A stretch of 64,000 bases of DNA from Modestobacter lapidis (GTDB lineage Bacteria > Actinomycetota > Actinomycetes > Mycobacteriales > Geodermatophilaceae), in assembly GCA_019779905.1 (NCBI GenBank), contig JABAKE010000003.1, positions 1 through 64,000 of the forward strand. The letters are read 5' to 3'. Shown here piece after piece: positions 23,207 to 32,800 of this stretch. Within the stretch, counting starts at the first letter, position 1, and each line of letters starts with the position of its first letter. Made by a program: the position numbers and the translations under genes. The notes under the pieces are model-generated. The model ran no database searches. It was given only the letters and a program-made list of their open reading frames with translations, and was not told the DNA's origin.

Positions 23207-24166
23207 TCAGCCGGGGACGACGGTCAGCGCCGGTCGCGGCCGGCGGGACCGGACCGGCCGGCAGGCCAGCAGCCCCAGCGTGACGGCGACGAGGTCCTCC
23301 GCGACGGCGGCCTGCCAGTCCGGCACCCGGGTCGACGCCCACCGCCGCCACGCGATCCCGCCGAACGACCCCGCCGCCGAGCCGGCCACCCCGGCCAGCA
23401 CGGGCAGCGCGGCGTTGGCGCCCTCCCGGCCGGCCAGCTGCCCGGCACCGCCCGCGGCCGAGACCATCCGGGCCCCCAGCGCGCCGCGGCCGGTGCGCGG
23501 TGGGGTGCCCGGCAGCTTGTCGGTGACCAGCTCACCGGCGAGGGCGGCGACGGCGGCGACCTGCCTCCGCCGGGCGGTGCCGGCGGTGGTGAGCGCCGGC
23601 GCGCCCAGCCCCACGGCGCTGCGGCCGCCGGTCGCGACCCCCAGGAGCGCGGCCCGGGCGGTGAGCCCGGCACCGGCCGGCCGCCGCGGCCGGGACCGCT
23701 CCGCCGGGGTCGGCACCGCTGCCAGCACCGCCTGCACGGCCGCCCCGTAGGCCAGGTGCGGCACGGCGTCGGCCGTCCGGTCCGCGGCCGACCAATCGCG
23801 CGGGTCGCTGACCCCCAGCGCGGCGACCGGGCCATCGGTCGCCGCCATCGAGGCCGCACCGGCCGCCAGGGCGCCCACCGCACCCGGCAGCCGCAGCCCC
23901 GCCGACCGGGCCGTGCTGGCCAGGACCCCGACGGCGAGGCCCTGCGCGATCCCGGCCAGGGCGCCGAGCGCGGTGCGCCGCGCCTCCCGCTCCGCGCCGG
24001 AACCGGGTACCGGGCGGCCGAGCGCATCGGCGAGGGCGTCCACCGTGCGCGCCGGGACGGTGCTGGCCGGGCGGCCGCGCACCGCCATGTCGAGGTACGT
24101 GACGACGTTCAGGGCGACGGTGCCGGCCGCACCGGCGAGCACTCCCCGTGCGAAGGACCCGGTCAT
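23207..24166 (-). CDS. DUF4126-like membrane protein
   Basis: 319 residues, Ala/Gly-rich with several hydrophobic segments. The C-terminal half has G-E-L-V-T-D-K-L-P followed by R-x-x-x-G-A-L-G-A-R, the pattern of DUF4126 membrane proteins. The N-terminal half (A-R-G-V-L-A-G-A-A-G-T-V-A-L-N) looks like another membrane unit, so this may be a fusion. Function unknown. Convergent with the isochorismatase gene and divergent from the ethanolamine operon. Confidence 0.65.
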   Translation of the reverse strand: MTGSFARGVLAGAAGTVALNVVTYLDMAVRGRPASTVPARTVDALADALGRPVPGSGAEREARRTALGALAGIAQGLAVGVLASTARSAGLRLPGAVGALAAGAASMAATDGPVAALGVSDPRDWSAADRTADAVPHLAYGAAVQAVLAAVPTPAERSRPRRPAGAGLTARAALLGVATGGRSAVGLGAPALTTAGTARRRQVAAVAALAGELVTDKLPGTPPRTGRGALGARMVSAAGGAGQLAGREGANAALPVLAGVAGSAAGSFGGIAWRRWASTRVPDWQAAVAEDLVAVTLGLLACRPVRSRRPRPALTVVPG

Positions 24167-24291
24167 GCCCCCGACCCTGCGTGCGGGACGTCCCCGCGGC
24201 AACCCGGTTGGTCCGGAGCGCGGGGACACCTCCGCCCGGAAGCAAGGTGGCGGCACCCCGCGCCCAGCTGACCGGACCGCTGCGCAGGGTG

Positions 24292-24307
24292 AACGGCGTG
24301 CGCCGTT
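24292..24307. promoter_or_regulatory. Perfect dyad upstream of the ethanolamine operon
   Basis: AACGGCG-TG-CGCCGTT has perfect 7-base arms around 2 bases. A TTGACC hexamer begins at 24321, so the dyad lies just upstream of a possible -35. A second dyad (GTCCCCGCG/CGCGGGGAC, 24190-24227) lies further upstream. No regulator gene is adjacent. Confidence 0.45.
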
Positions 24308-24391
24308 TCTCCGCGGGCTGTTGACCGGCGACGGTGCGGGGAACACGCTGACCGCGCCCGATCCGGAAGGCTCCGAGCCAGAGGACCACAG

Positions 24392-25855
24392 ATGACCGTC
24401 GAGCCCGCCGCTGCACGAGCGCCGCACGGACCGGGGCGGGGGGTCGAGGCCGAGGCGGTGGACGCCGGTTACCTGCAGAAGCGGGAACTGCGCACGGGCA
24501 CCGCCGGGTGGGTGCTGCTGGCCGGGCTCGGCGTCGCGGCGGTCATCTCCGGCGACTACGCCGGCTGGAACTTCGGGCTGGCCGAGGGCGGCTTCGGCGG
24601 CCTGCTGATCGCCGTCGTCCTGATGGCGGTCATGTACTCGGCCATGGTGTTCGGCCTGGCCGAGCTGGGTTCCGCGCTGCCGACCGCCGGCGGTGGCTAC
24701 ACCTTCGCCCGGCGCGCGCTGGGCCCGTGGGGCGGCTACGCCACCGGCATCGCCGTGCTCATCGAGTACGCGATCGCGCCGGCCGCCATCGCCACCTTCA
24801 TCGGCGCCTACGTGGAGTCCCTCGGCCTGTTCGGGATCACCGACGGGTGGTGGGTCTACCTCGCCGTCTACGCGATCTTCATCGGCATCCACCTGCTGGG
24901 CGTCGGCGAGGCGCTGAAGGTCATGATGGCCATCGCCGGGGTCGCCGTCGCCGGCCTGGTGCTCTACCTGGTGGGCGCCGTCCCGGCCTTCGATGCCGGC
25001 AAGCTGCTCGACATCGCGCCCACCGGCGCCGCCGGCGCCTCGGACTTCCTGCCGTACGGGGTGCTCGGCATCTGGGCGGCGTTCCCTTTCGCGATCTGGT
25101 TCTTCCTCGCCGTCGAGTGCGTGCCGCTGGCGGCCGAGGAGGCCCGTGACCCCGCCCGGGCGATGCCGCGGGGCATCGTGGCGGCGATGGGCGTGCTGCT
25201 CGTGCTGGCCGTGCTGATGCTGGTGTTCACCTCCGGGGCGGGCGGGTCGGCGGCGATGTCGGCCAGCGGCAACCCGCCGGTCGAGGCGCTCGAGGTCGCC
25301 GGGGCGTCGAGCTGGCTGACCACGGTGGTCAACTACGCCGGGCTCTTCGGCCTGGTCGCCAGCTTCTTCTCGATCATCTACGCGTACTCGCGGCAGACCT
25401 TCGCCCTGTCCCGGGCCGGGTACCTGCCACGCCGGCTGTCGATCACCAACTCCCGCAAGGCGCCGATGCTCGCGCTGCTGGTGCCCGGCGCGATCGGTTT
25501 CGTGCTCTCGCTGACCGGCCAGGGCGCGATGCTGCTCAACATGGCGGTGTTCGGCGCGACGGTCTCCTACGTGCTGATGATGGTCTCCCACATCGTGCTG
25601 CGCCGGCGCGAGCCGGACCTGCCGCGGCCCTACCGGACCCCGGGCGGCACGGTCACCACCGGCATCGCGCTGGTGCTCGCCGCGGCGGCCGTCCTGGCCA
25701 CCTTCCTGGTCGACCCGGTCGCCGCGGTGTGGACGCTGGTCGCCTACGGCGTCTTCCTGACCTACTTCGCCCTCTACAGCCGGCACCACCTGGTGGCCGC
25801 GGCGCCGGAGGAGGAGTTCGCCGCACTCGCCGCCGCCGGCGAGGAGCTGCGGTGA
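24392..25855 (+). CDS. ethanolamine permease (APC superfamily)
   Basis: 487 residues with about 12 membrane helices. The start resembles known ethanolamine permeases: Y-L-Q-K-R-E-L-R-T-G-T-A-G-W-V-L-L-A-G-L-G-V-A-A-V-I-S-G then G-D-Y-A-G-W-N-F-G in the first helices (residues about 27-65). E-C-V-P-L-A-A-E-E-A-R-D-P near residue 247 is the conserved transporter motif. Its stop overlaps the start of eutB, so import and deamination are one operon. Confidence 0.88.
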   Translation: MTVEPAAARAPHGPGRGVEAEAVDAGYLQKRELRTGTAGWVLLAGLGVAAVISGDYAGWNFGLAEGGFGGLLIAVVLMAVMYSAMVFGLAELGSALPTAGGGYTFARRALGPWGGYATGIAVLIEYAIAPAAIATFIGAYVESLGLFGITDGWWVYLAVYAIFIGIHLLGVGEALKVMMAIAGVAVAGLVLYLVGAVPAFDAGKLLDIAPTGAAGASDFLPYGVLGIWAAFPFAIWFFLAVECVPLAAEEARDPARAMPRGIVAAMGVLLVLAVLMLVFTSGAGGSAAMSASGNPPVEALEVAGASSWLTTVVNYAGLFGLVASFFSIIYAYSRQTFALSRAGYLPRRLSITNSRKAPMLALLVPGAIGFVLSLTGQGAMLLNMAVFGATVSYVLMMVSHIVLRRREPDLPRPYRTPGGTVTTGIALVLAAAAVLATFLVDPVAAVWTLVAYGVFLTYFALYSRHHLVAAAPEEEFAALAAAGEELR

Positions 25856-27264
25856 ACCGGCGGACCACGCTGGCCGGGCACACCTACGAGTTCCCGGCGC
25901 TGTCGGACCTGCTGGCCAAGGCCACCCCGGCCCGCTCCGGCGACGTCCTCGCCGGCGTCGCCGCGGAGTCGGAGGCGCAGCGGGTGGCCGCCCAGCTGGT
26001 GCTGGCCGACGTGCCGCTGGCCACCTTCCTCGACGAGCAGGTGGTCGGCTACGACGAGGACGACGTCACCCGGCTGATCCTCGACGGCCACGACCCGGCC
26101 GCGTTCGCCCCGGTCTCCGCCCTCACGGTGGGGGAGTTCCGCGACTGGCTGCTGGCCCGGGCCGCCGAGGGCGACGAGGCGGCGATCTCCGGCCTGGCCC
26201 GCGGGCTGACCCCGGAGATGGTCGCGGCGACGTCGAAACTGATGCGCACCGCCGACCTGGTCGCCGTCGGCCGCCGCACCCGGGTGGTCACCGGGCTGCG
26301 CAGCACGCTGGGGCTACCCGGACGGCTGGCGTCCCGGCTGCAGCCCAACCACCCCACCGACGACGCGATCGGGGTGACGGCGAGCATCCTGGACGGGTTG
26401 CTGCACGGCTGCGGGGACGCCGTCATCGGGATCAACCCGGCCACCGACTCCCCGACGCGGACCGTCGCCCTGCTCGAACTGGTCGACGCGGTGATCAGCC
26501 GCTACGAGATCCCCACCCAGTCCTGCGTGCTGGCCCACGTGACCACCACGCTGCGGGCGCTGGAGGCCGGGGCCCCGGTCGACCTGGTGTTCCAGTCGGT
26601 CTCCGGGACGCAGGCGGGCAACCGCGGGTTCGGGGTCACCCTGGACCTGCTCGCCGAGGCCCGGGCCGGTGCCCTGGAGCTGGGACGCGGCACGGTCGGG
26701 GAGCACGTCACCTACTTCGAGACCGGGCAGGGCTCGGCGCTGTCGGCCGACGCGCACCGCGGCGTCGACGGCCGGGCGGTCGACCAGCAGACGCTGGAGT
26801 GCCGCGCCTACGGGGTGGCCCGCGCGTTCGACCCGCTGCTGGTGAACACCGTCGTCGGATTCATCGGCCCGGAGTACCTCTACGACGGCAAGCAGGTGAT
26901 CCGGGCCGGGCTGGAGGACCACGTCTGCGGCAAGCTGCTGGGCCTGCCGATGGGCGTGGACGTCTGCTACACGAACCACACCGACGTCGACGGCGACGAC
27001 ACCGACACGTTGGTGCTGCTGCTGGGCGCCGCCGGCTGCGGGTTCGTCATCGCCGTCCCCGGGTCGGACGACGTGATGCTGCACTACCAGTCGCTGTCCT
27101 TCCAGGACGTGCTCACCGCCCGGCAGGTGCTCGGCCTCCGGCCCGCGCCGGAGTTCGAGACCTGGCTGGGCCGGATGGAACTGCTCGACGACGCCGGCCG
27201 GGTGCGCGACCTGGCCCCCGACACCCCCGCGGCGAAGGCCCTGCTCGCCGCGGCCCTCCCATGA
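25852..27264 (+). CDS. eutB: ethanolamine ammonia-lyase large subunit
   Basis: 470 residues, catalytic subunit of the adenosylcobalamin-dependent enzyme that converts ethanolamine to acetaldehyde and ammonia. Family landmarks are visible along the chain: L-A-K-A-T-P-A-R-S-G-D near the start, N-P-A-T-D-S, L-V-F-Q-S-V-S-G-T, T-Y-F-E-T-G-Q-G-S and the C-terminal D-V-C-Y-T-N-H-T-D and P-G-S-D-D-V-M-L-H-Y-Q. GTG overlaps the permease stop; ATG of eutC overlaps its own stop. No EutA reactivase or microcompartment gene is in the window. Confidence 0.95.
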   Translation: MNRRTTLAGHTYEFPALSDLLAKATPARSGDVLAGVAAESEAQRVAAQLVLADVPLATFLDEQVVGYDEDDVTRLILDGHDPAAFAPVSALTVGEFRDWLLARAAEGDEAAISGLARGLTPEMVAATSKLMRTADLVAVGRRTRVVTGLRSTLGLPGRLASRLQPNHPTDDAIGVTASILDGLLHGCGDAVIGINPATDSPTRTVALLELVDAVISRYEIPTQSCVLAHVTTTLRALEAGAPVDLVFQSVSGTQAGNRGFGVTLDLLAEARAGALELGRGTVGEHVTYFETGQGSALSADAHRGVDGRAVDQQTLECRAYGVARAFDPLLVNTVVGFIGPEYLYDGKQVIRAGLEDHVCGKLLGLPMGVDVCYTNHTDVDGDDTDTLVLLLGAAGCGFVIAVPGSDDVMLHYQSLSFQDVLTARQVLGLRPAPEFETWLGRMELLDDAGRVRDLAPDTPAAKALLAAALP

Positions 27265-28034
27265 CCCATCCCGAGGGCCGAAGTCGCGACTTTGGCCCTC
27301 CGGACGACCCGTGGGCGGTGCTGCGCGGGTCGACCCGCGCCCGGGTGGCGCTGGGCCGGGCCGGCGACGGCCTGCCGACGGCCCGCTGGCTGGAGTTCCG
27401 GGCCGCGCACGCCGCCGCCCGGGACGCCGTGCACACCGCGCTGGACGGCGACCTGGTGCGGACGGCGCTGACCGCGGCCGGCGTGCCCCTCGACGTGCTC
27501 GAGGTGCGCAGCCGGGCACCCGACCGGGGCACCTACCTGCAGCGCCCCGACCTGGGCCGGCAGCCGGCCGAGGGCACCGAGCTGCCGGCCGGCCGCTACG
27601 ACCTGGCGCTGGTGCTCGCCGACGGGCTCTCGCCACGGGCGGTGCACGAGCACGCCGCCGGCACCGTCGCGGCGGTGCTCGAGCGGCTGCCCGGCTGGTC
27701 GGTGGCCCCGATCGTGCTGGCGCACCAGGCCCGGGTGGCGCTGGGCGACCCGGTCGGGCAGGCGCTGGGCGCCGCGGTGGTCGTCGTCGCCGTGGGGGAG
27801 CGGCCCGGCCTCAGCTCGGCCGACAGCCTGGGCCTCTACCTCACCTCCGGCCCGCGGCCGGGGCGCGCGGACTCCGAGCGCAACTGCATCTCCAACGTGC
27901 GCCCCCCGCACGGGTTGGCCTACGTGCAGGCCGCGGACACCCTCGCCGCGCTGCTGCAGGCGGCCCGACGGCTGGGTGCCTCCGGGGTGGTGCTCAAGGA
28001 CGAGGGGGCGGCCCTGCCGCCGGGCGGCGGATGA
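27261..28034 (+). CDS. eutC: ethanolamine ammonia-lyase small subunit
   Basis: 257 residues. D-P-W-A-V-L-R near residue 16, A-R-V-A-L-G-R-A-G-D-G-L-P-T, L-V-L-A-D-G-L-S, and the C-terminal S-E-R-N-C-I-S-N-V-R-P-P-H-G-L mark EutC, which completes the B12 site with EutB. Residues 5-13 are encoded by a 28-base palindrome (27274-27301) between the start and the conserved D-P-W, so they look inserted. The stop abuts the stop of the convergent next gene. Confidence 0.94.
   Translation: MTHPEGRSRDFGPPDDPWAVLRGSTRARVALGRAGDGLPTARWLEFRAAHAAARDAVHTALDGDLVRTALTAAGVPLDVLEVRSRAPDRGTYLQRPDLGRQPAEGTELPAGRYDLALVLADGLSPRAVHEHAAGTVAAVLERLPGWSVAPIVLAHQARVALGDPVGQALGAAVVVVAVGERPGLSSADSLGLYLTSGPRPGRADSERNCISNVRPPHGLAYVQAADTLAALLQAARRLGASGVVLKDEGAALPPGGG
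27274..27301. repeat. 28-bp palindrome inside the 5' end of eutC
   Basis: Left arm GAGGGCCGAAGTCG and right arm CGACTTTGGCCCTC are reverse complements except for one position (13 of 14 paired). It occupies codons 5-14 of eutC in frame. Same length and similar G-C-C-A-A-A end blocks as the palindrome at 33182-33209. Confidence 0.75.
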
Positions 28035-28328
28035 TCAGCGCCGGACCTGGCGCCCCACCCACATCACGCCGCTGAGCAGCCTCTCGACCGGGTCGCGGCG
28101 GGGCGGCTCCTCGGTCGCGGGCCAGCGCGGCGCCATGTCCGGGTCGGCGTCGACCTTGGCCGCGGTGACGCTGGTGGGGGTGGTGACGGTGCCGATGCGC
28201 ACCTGCAGCCGCTGCCGGATGTCGTCGGGGGTGTAGGACCGACGGTGCCGTTCGTGGCGGGTCAGTACTGCGCCGGTGGCAGCGACTCCTGCGAGACCGG
28301 CGACTCCGAGGAGCTTCACGAGGCGCAT
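28035..28328 (-). CDS. 97-residue membrane-anchored protein
   Basis: One N-terminal hydrophobic helix (residues about 4-21, L-L-G-V-A-G-L-A-G-V-A-A-T-G-A-V-L) is followed by a basic stretch and a hydrophilic domain with Y-T-P-D-D-I-R-Q-R-L, then G-V-M-W-V-G at the end. No family recognised. The stop abuts eutC; its start is 18 bases from the divergent hydrolase gene, so the two share a very short promoter region. Confidence 0.7.
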   Translation of the reverse strand: MRLVKLLGVAGLAGVAATGAVLTRHERHRRSYTPDDIRQRLQVRIGTVTTPTSVTAAKVDADPDMAPRWPATEEPPRRDPVERLLSGVMWVGRQVRR

Positions 28329-28346
28329 GTCCCCTACGGTATCGGC

Positions 28347-28994
28347 GTGGCCGACTCCCGTGCCCTTTCGCTGCACGACGCTGTGGAGCTGACTCGCACC
28401 GGTGACGTGTGGGTGTTCCGTGGTGCGTCGCTGGCGGACCGGGCCATCCAGACCCTGACCAACGCCCCGGTGAACCACGTCGGCATGGCCGTGGTCATCG
28501 ACGACCTGCCACCGCTGCTGTGGCACGCCGAGCTCGGGCACTCGCTGCCGGACGCCTGGACCGGCCACCACCAGCGCGGCGTGCAGCTGCACGACCTGAA
28601 CGACGCGGTCTGCGTGTGGCGCAAGCGGTACGGCCAGCAGGCCTGGCTGCGCCAGCTCGTCGGCCCGGCCGACGACGGCGGCGTCACGCAGGAGATGGAG
28701 GACGAGATGCTGCGCACCATCGCCCTCCTCGACGGCCGGCCGTTCCCCACGACCCGCGGCCTGGTGCGCGGCTGGGTCAACGGCAAGGTCCGCCGGCACG
28801 AGTCCAACGACACCGTCTTCTGCGCCGAGCTGGTCGCGGCCACCTACACCGCGATGGGGCTGCTGCCGGCCAACCGGCCGCTGACGAGCTACGACCCGGG
28901 CAGTTTCTGGTCCGGCGACCAGCTGGGCCTGATCGGCGCGGAGCTGGGCCCGGAGATCGAGGTCGACGTTCCCGACGCGACTGACCCCTGCTGA
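28347..28994 (+). CDS. Permuted papain-fold (YiiX/NlpC-P60-like) protein
   Basis: 215 residues. Features of the circularly permuted papain-like cysteine hydrolases are present: T-G-D-V-W-V-F-R-G near residue 20, N-H-V-G-M-A-V-V-I with the candidate catalytic His (residue about 44) and, towards the C-terminus, D-T-V-F-C-A-E-L-V-A-A-T-Y with the candidate Cys (residue about 159). No signal peptide is seen, so it should act in the cytoplasm; amidase or peptidase activity is a guess. GTG at 28347 is the only reasonable start close to the divergent gene. Confidence 0.72.
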   Translation: MADSRALSLHDAVELTRTGDVWVFRGASLADRAIQTLTNAPVNHVGMAVVIDDLPPLLWHAELGHSLPDAWTGHHQRGVQLHDLNDAVCVWRKRYGQQAWLRQLVGPADDGGVTQEMEDEMLRTIALLDGRPFPTTRGLVRGWVNGKVRRHESNDTVFCAELVAATYTAMGLLPANRPLTSYDPGSFWSGDQLGLIGAELGPEIEVDVPDATDPC

Positions 28995-29004
28995 CCCGGG
29001 GGGT

Positions 29005-29757
29005 TCAGCGGGGCTCGGTCGCGCCGTCGCCGAAGACCTCGCGGGGGTCGAGCCGGCCGTCGACGACGTCCGCGGCGAGGTCGTCCACGGTGCGGCCCCG
29101 GGCATAGGCCTGGGCGCGGAGCACGGCCAGCGCCTCGTCGGTCTCGACCCCCAGCGCCAGGCTGGTCATGCTCATCGCCCGCCACACCCCGGCGCGGTGC
29201 CGGGCCGACGGGCTCTGCAGCCACCGCGGGCCGTCGGTCTCCTCCCACGACGACCACACCGCGGCCTCGGCCAGGGTGGCGGTGACGAGGTCGCCGATGG
29301 TCATGGCGGCGAACACGTCGAGCACCGGCACCTCGTCGGCCCGGCGGAAGTACAGGTCGATCGCGCCGGCACCGGCCAGGCCGCGGCGCAGCGGCAGCGC
29401 GACGATGCCCCGGTAGGGGGTGCGGGACAGCAGCAGGTCGTGGAAGGCCGGCCAGCGGCGCGCCATGTCCTGCGCGACGACGAACACCGGCTGGCGGGCC
29501 TCGCTGGCCTGCAGGCACGGACCGGCCCCGACGGTGAACTGCAGCCGCTCGGCCAGGCCGGAGTGCGCGTCGCTGGCGCCCAGGGGGAAGTGCCGGTCGG
29601 GGTCGACCCGCACGCTGATCCCGACGCCGTCCACGGGCAGCACCCGGGCCACCGCCCGGGACAGCCGCTGCGGCAGCAGCTCCGGCAGGGCTTCCGGCGT
29701 CGCCTGCTCCGAGAGGGCCGCGCGGAACCGCTCGGCCAGGGTCGCGCCGCTGTCCAT
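29005..29757 (-). CDS. GAF and ANTAR domain regulator
   Basis: 250 residues. A GAF sensor domain (about 20-165, G-A-G-P-C-L-Q-A-S-E near the centre) is followed by an ANTAR RNA-binding helix bundle at the end (M-S-M-T-S-L-A-L-G-V-E-T-D-E-A-L-A-V-L-R-A-Q-A-Y-A-R-G). ANTAR proteins bind paired hexaloop hairpins in mRNA leaders to prevent termination. I did not find an obvious two-hexaloop ANTAR target nearby. It sits just downstream of the cyd operon on the same strand (49-base gap) and could be read through from it. Confidence 0.88.
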   Translation of the reverse strand: MDSGATLAERFRAALSEQATPEALPELLPQRLSRAVARVLPVDGVGISVRVDPDRHFPLGASDAHSGLAERLQFTVGAGPCLQASEARQPVFVVAQDMARRWPAFHDLLLSRTPYRGIVALPLRRGLAGAGAIDLYFRRADEVPVLDVFAAMTIGDLVTATLAEAAVWSSWEETDGPRWLQSPSARHRAGVWRAMSMTSLALGVETDEALAVLRAQAYARGRTVDDLAADVVDGRLDPREVFGDGATEPR

Positions 29758-29806
29758 GCGCGTGAGGTGCCCCCAGCGGCGAGCGGCAACCGTGCGAGCC
29801 CGGCGG

Positions 29807-32800
29807 TCATCCGGCTACGGCGGTGGGCACCTTCCGCCGGCCCAGCTCCAGCACGGTGTCGTCGTCCCGGGCGAGGTCGCCGTCGTGCGTCACGCAGACC
29901 ACCAGCCGGCCGGCCAGCGCCCGGCGCAGGTCGGCGACCAGCGCCCGGGCCGTCGGCGGGTCCAGGTGCGCGGTCGGCTCGTCGAGCAGGACGACGTCCC
30001 GGTCGGCGAGCAGCGCGCGGGCGACGGCCAGCCGCCGGCGCTCACCACCGGACAGGCTCGTCCCGCCCGCGCCGACCGGGGCGTCGAGGCCGGCCGGCAG
30101 CGCGGCCAGCAGCGGCCCCAGCCCGGCCGCGCTCAGCGCCGACCGCATCGCGGCGTCGCCGTCCGGCCCGGCCAGCGCGCCGCGTGGGCGGGCCAGCGCC
30201 AGATTGGCCCGCAGCGAGGCGTCGAAGACGTGCGCGTCCTGCGGGCACCAGGCGACGGCGGCCCGGACGTCCTCGCCGGTCAGCTGCGCCACCGCGACCG
30301 GGCGGCGGCCGTCGCCCAGGACGTACTCGCCCGACGCCGGCCGCAGGGCAGCCATCAGCACGCTCAGCAGCGTCGACTTGCCCGAGCCGGAGGGGCCGGT
30401 CACGACCAGCCAGTCGGGCCCGGCGGTGGCGACCAGGTCGAGGTCGCGGAGCACGCCGGGCCGCCCGGGCCAGCCGGCGGTGAGCCGCTCGGTGCCCAGC
30501 TCCCGCACCGGTCGCGGCGCAGGAAGGCGGTTCTCCGCTGCGGGGTCGGCGGCCACCGGCTCGGCCAGCACCGCCTCGACCCGGGCGCGCGCGTCCCGCC
30601 AGGCCGATCGGTGCCGCCGGGCGGCGTTCACCGAGACCAGCGGGTCGAGCAGGGCGAGCGGGGCCAGGGCGAGCACCGCGGCGGCCGGAGCGGACAGCGC
30701 GCCGGTACCGACGGCGGTCGCCCCGGCGGCCAGCGCCAGGACGGCGGCCGCGCCGCTGGCCAGCACCGCGACCGCGTCACCCACGGCGGTGGCCACGGCC
30801 GCGGACTGCGCCGCGCGGCCCTGCCGGCGACCCAGTCCGTCGAGCCGGTCGACCTCGCCGCCGGTCAGGCCGGCGGCGCGCAGGTCCGCGGCGGCCTCCA
30901 GCACGGCGCTGGTCTCCCGCAGGGTGCGGGTCTGCAGCACCGCGGCCGACCGCGCCGGGCCGTGGTCGGCGACCCGGTGCACGGCCAGGATCGTGAGCAC
31001 CGCGACCAGCAGGACGACGCCGGTGAGCGCACCGGCCCGCGGGTCGAGCACCGCGATCACCGCCGTCGTCCCGGTCAGCACGGTGCCGGCGACCAGGGGT
31101 GGTGTGCCCACCCGGACCGACAGGTCCTGCAGCAGACCGACGTCCCCGACCAGGTGGGCCAGCGCGCGGCCCGGCGAGCGGTCGGCCGCGGGACCCTGCG
31201 CGGCCAGTGCGCTCCACAGCCGCAGCCGGGTGCGCTGGGCGAGCTGGAGGGCGGCGTCGTGACCGGCCAGCCGTTCCAGCCAGCGAAGGCCGGCGCGGGC
31301 GAGCCCGAAGCCGCGCACGCCCGCGGTCGCGACCAGCAGGGTGAGGACCGGTGGCTGCTCGGCGGCCCGGACGATCAGCCAGCCCGAGACCGCGGTGAGC
31401 GCGATCCCGGACGCGCTGGAGGCGGCGCCGGCGAGCACCGAGCGCACGACCGCCCGGCGGGGCCGGCCCAGCCCGCCGTCCCCGGCCCGGCTCCCGGTAA
31501 CCGGAGCCCGGCCGCCGGGAGGGCTTTCTGTGCCGGAAGCCCGCACCGGGGCCGTGGTGGCCGGGGGGACGGCGGGGGTGTCGAGATCGACGACGGCGTC
31601 GGCGAGGGCGGCCAGCGACGGCTCGTGGGTGACCAGCACGGTGCACAGGGAGCCGCGCAGCTGGTGCAGGACCTCGGCGACCCGGGCGGTGGAGGCGGCG
31701 TCCAGCGACGCGGTCGGCTCGTCGAGGAGCAGCACCCGGGCGCCGACCTGCACGCGCACCAGCGCCCGGGCGAGGGCCACCCGCTGCAGCTCACCGGGGG
31801 AGAGGGTGCGGCAGGCGCGGTCGCGCAGGGGTCCGGCGTCGAGCCAGTCCAGCGCGGCCTCGACCAGCGCGTCCGCCCGATCCTCGGGCAGGTCCGCGGC
31901 GTACCGGCGCAGCTCGCCGGCGACGGTGTCGGCGACCGTGCGCGGGAACTGGGGGACGACGGCGACGTCCTCGGGCCGCAGCACCGTGCCGGACACCGCG
32001 GCCGAGGCGCCGTCGAGCAGCTGCCCGGCGAGGACGGCGAGCACCGTGGACTTGCCCGACCCGCTGGGCCCGCGCAGCGCCACCAGCTCGCCGGGGTCGA
32101 CGGTGAGGTCGAGGCCGGCCACCGCGGGGGCGCGCCGGCCGGGGTAGCCGACGGTCAGGCCGGTGACGGTGATGCCGCGCGGCCGGCCCGCCGGGGGTGC
32201 CGCGACCACCGGGCGCGGCACCGGGGTGGCGAGCACCCGGCGGGCCGCGGCGGCGGCCTCGGTGGCGTCCTCGGCGGCGTGGTGCGCCGACCCCAGGGCC
32301 CGCAGCGGCGCGAAGGCCTCCGGGGCGAGCAGCAGCGCGAGCAGCCCGACGTCCAGCGAGAGGTGTCCCTCGACCAGCCGGACGCCGACGGTGACCGCGA
32401 CCAGCGCGACCGACAGGGTGGCGATCAGCTCGAGCACCAGCGCGGACAGGAACGCGACCCGCAGCGTGGCCAGCGTGCGCCGGCGGGTGGTCTCGCCCAG
32501 CTCGGCCAGGGCGTTGAGCTGGTCGGCGGCGCGGCCCAGCCCGACCAGCACCGGCAGGCCCCGGACCAGCTCGGCGACGTGCCCGGCGACCCGGTCCAGC
32601 GCGCGGGCGGCGGCCGCCGTGGCGTCCCGGGTGTGCAGGCCGACCAGGGCCAGGAACAGCGGCACGAGCGGCAGGGTGACCGCGACCAGCAGCGCGGACA
32701 GCCAGTCGGCGACGCCGATCGCCACCAGCACCACCGGCGGGACGACGACCGTCTGGGCCAGCGCCGGGAGGTAGGTGGCCAGCGCCGGGCCGAGGTCGTG

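Noticed and set aside
24167-24391. Cobalamin riboswitch before the B12-dependent ethanolamine ammonia-lyase operon
   Set aside because: I could not find the conserved B12-box (GCCACTG) or the paired arms in the leader; only simple dyads are present.
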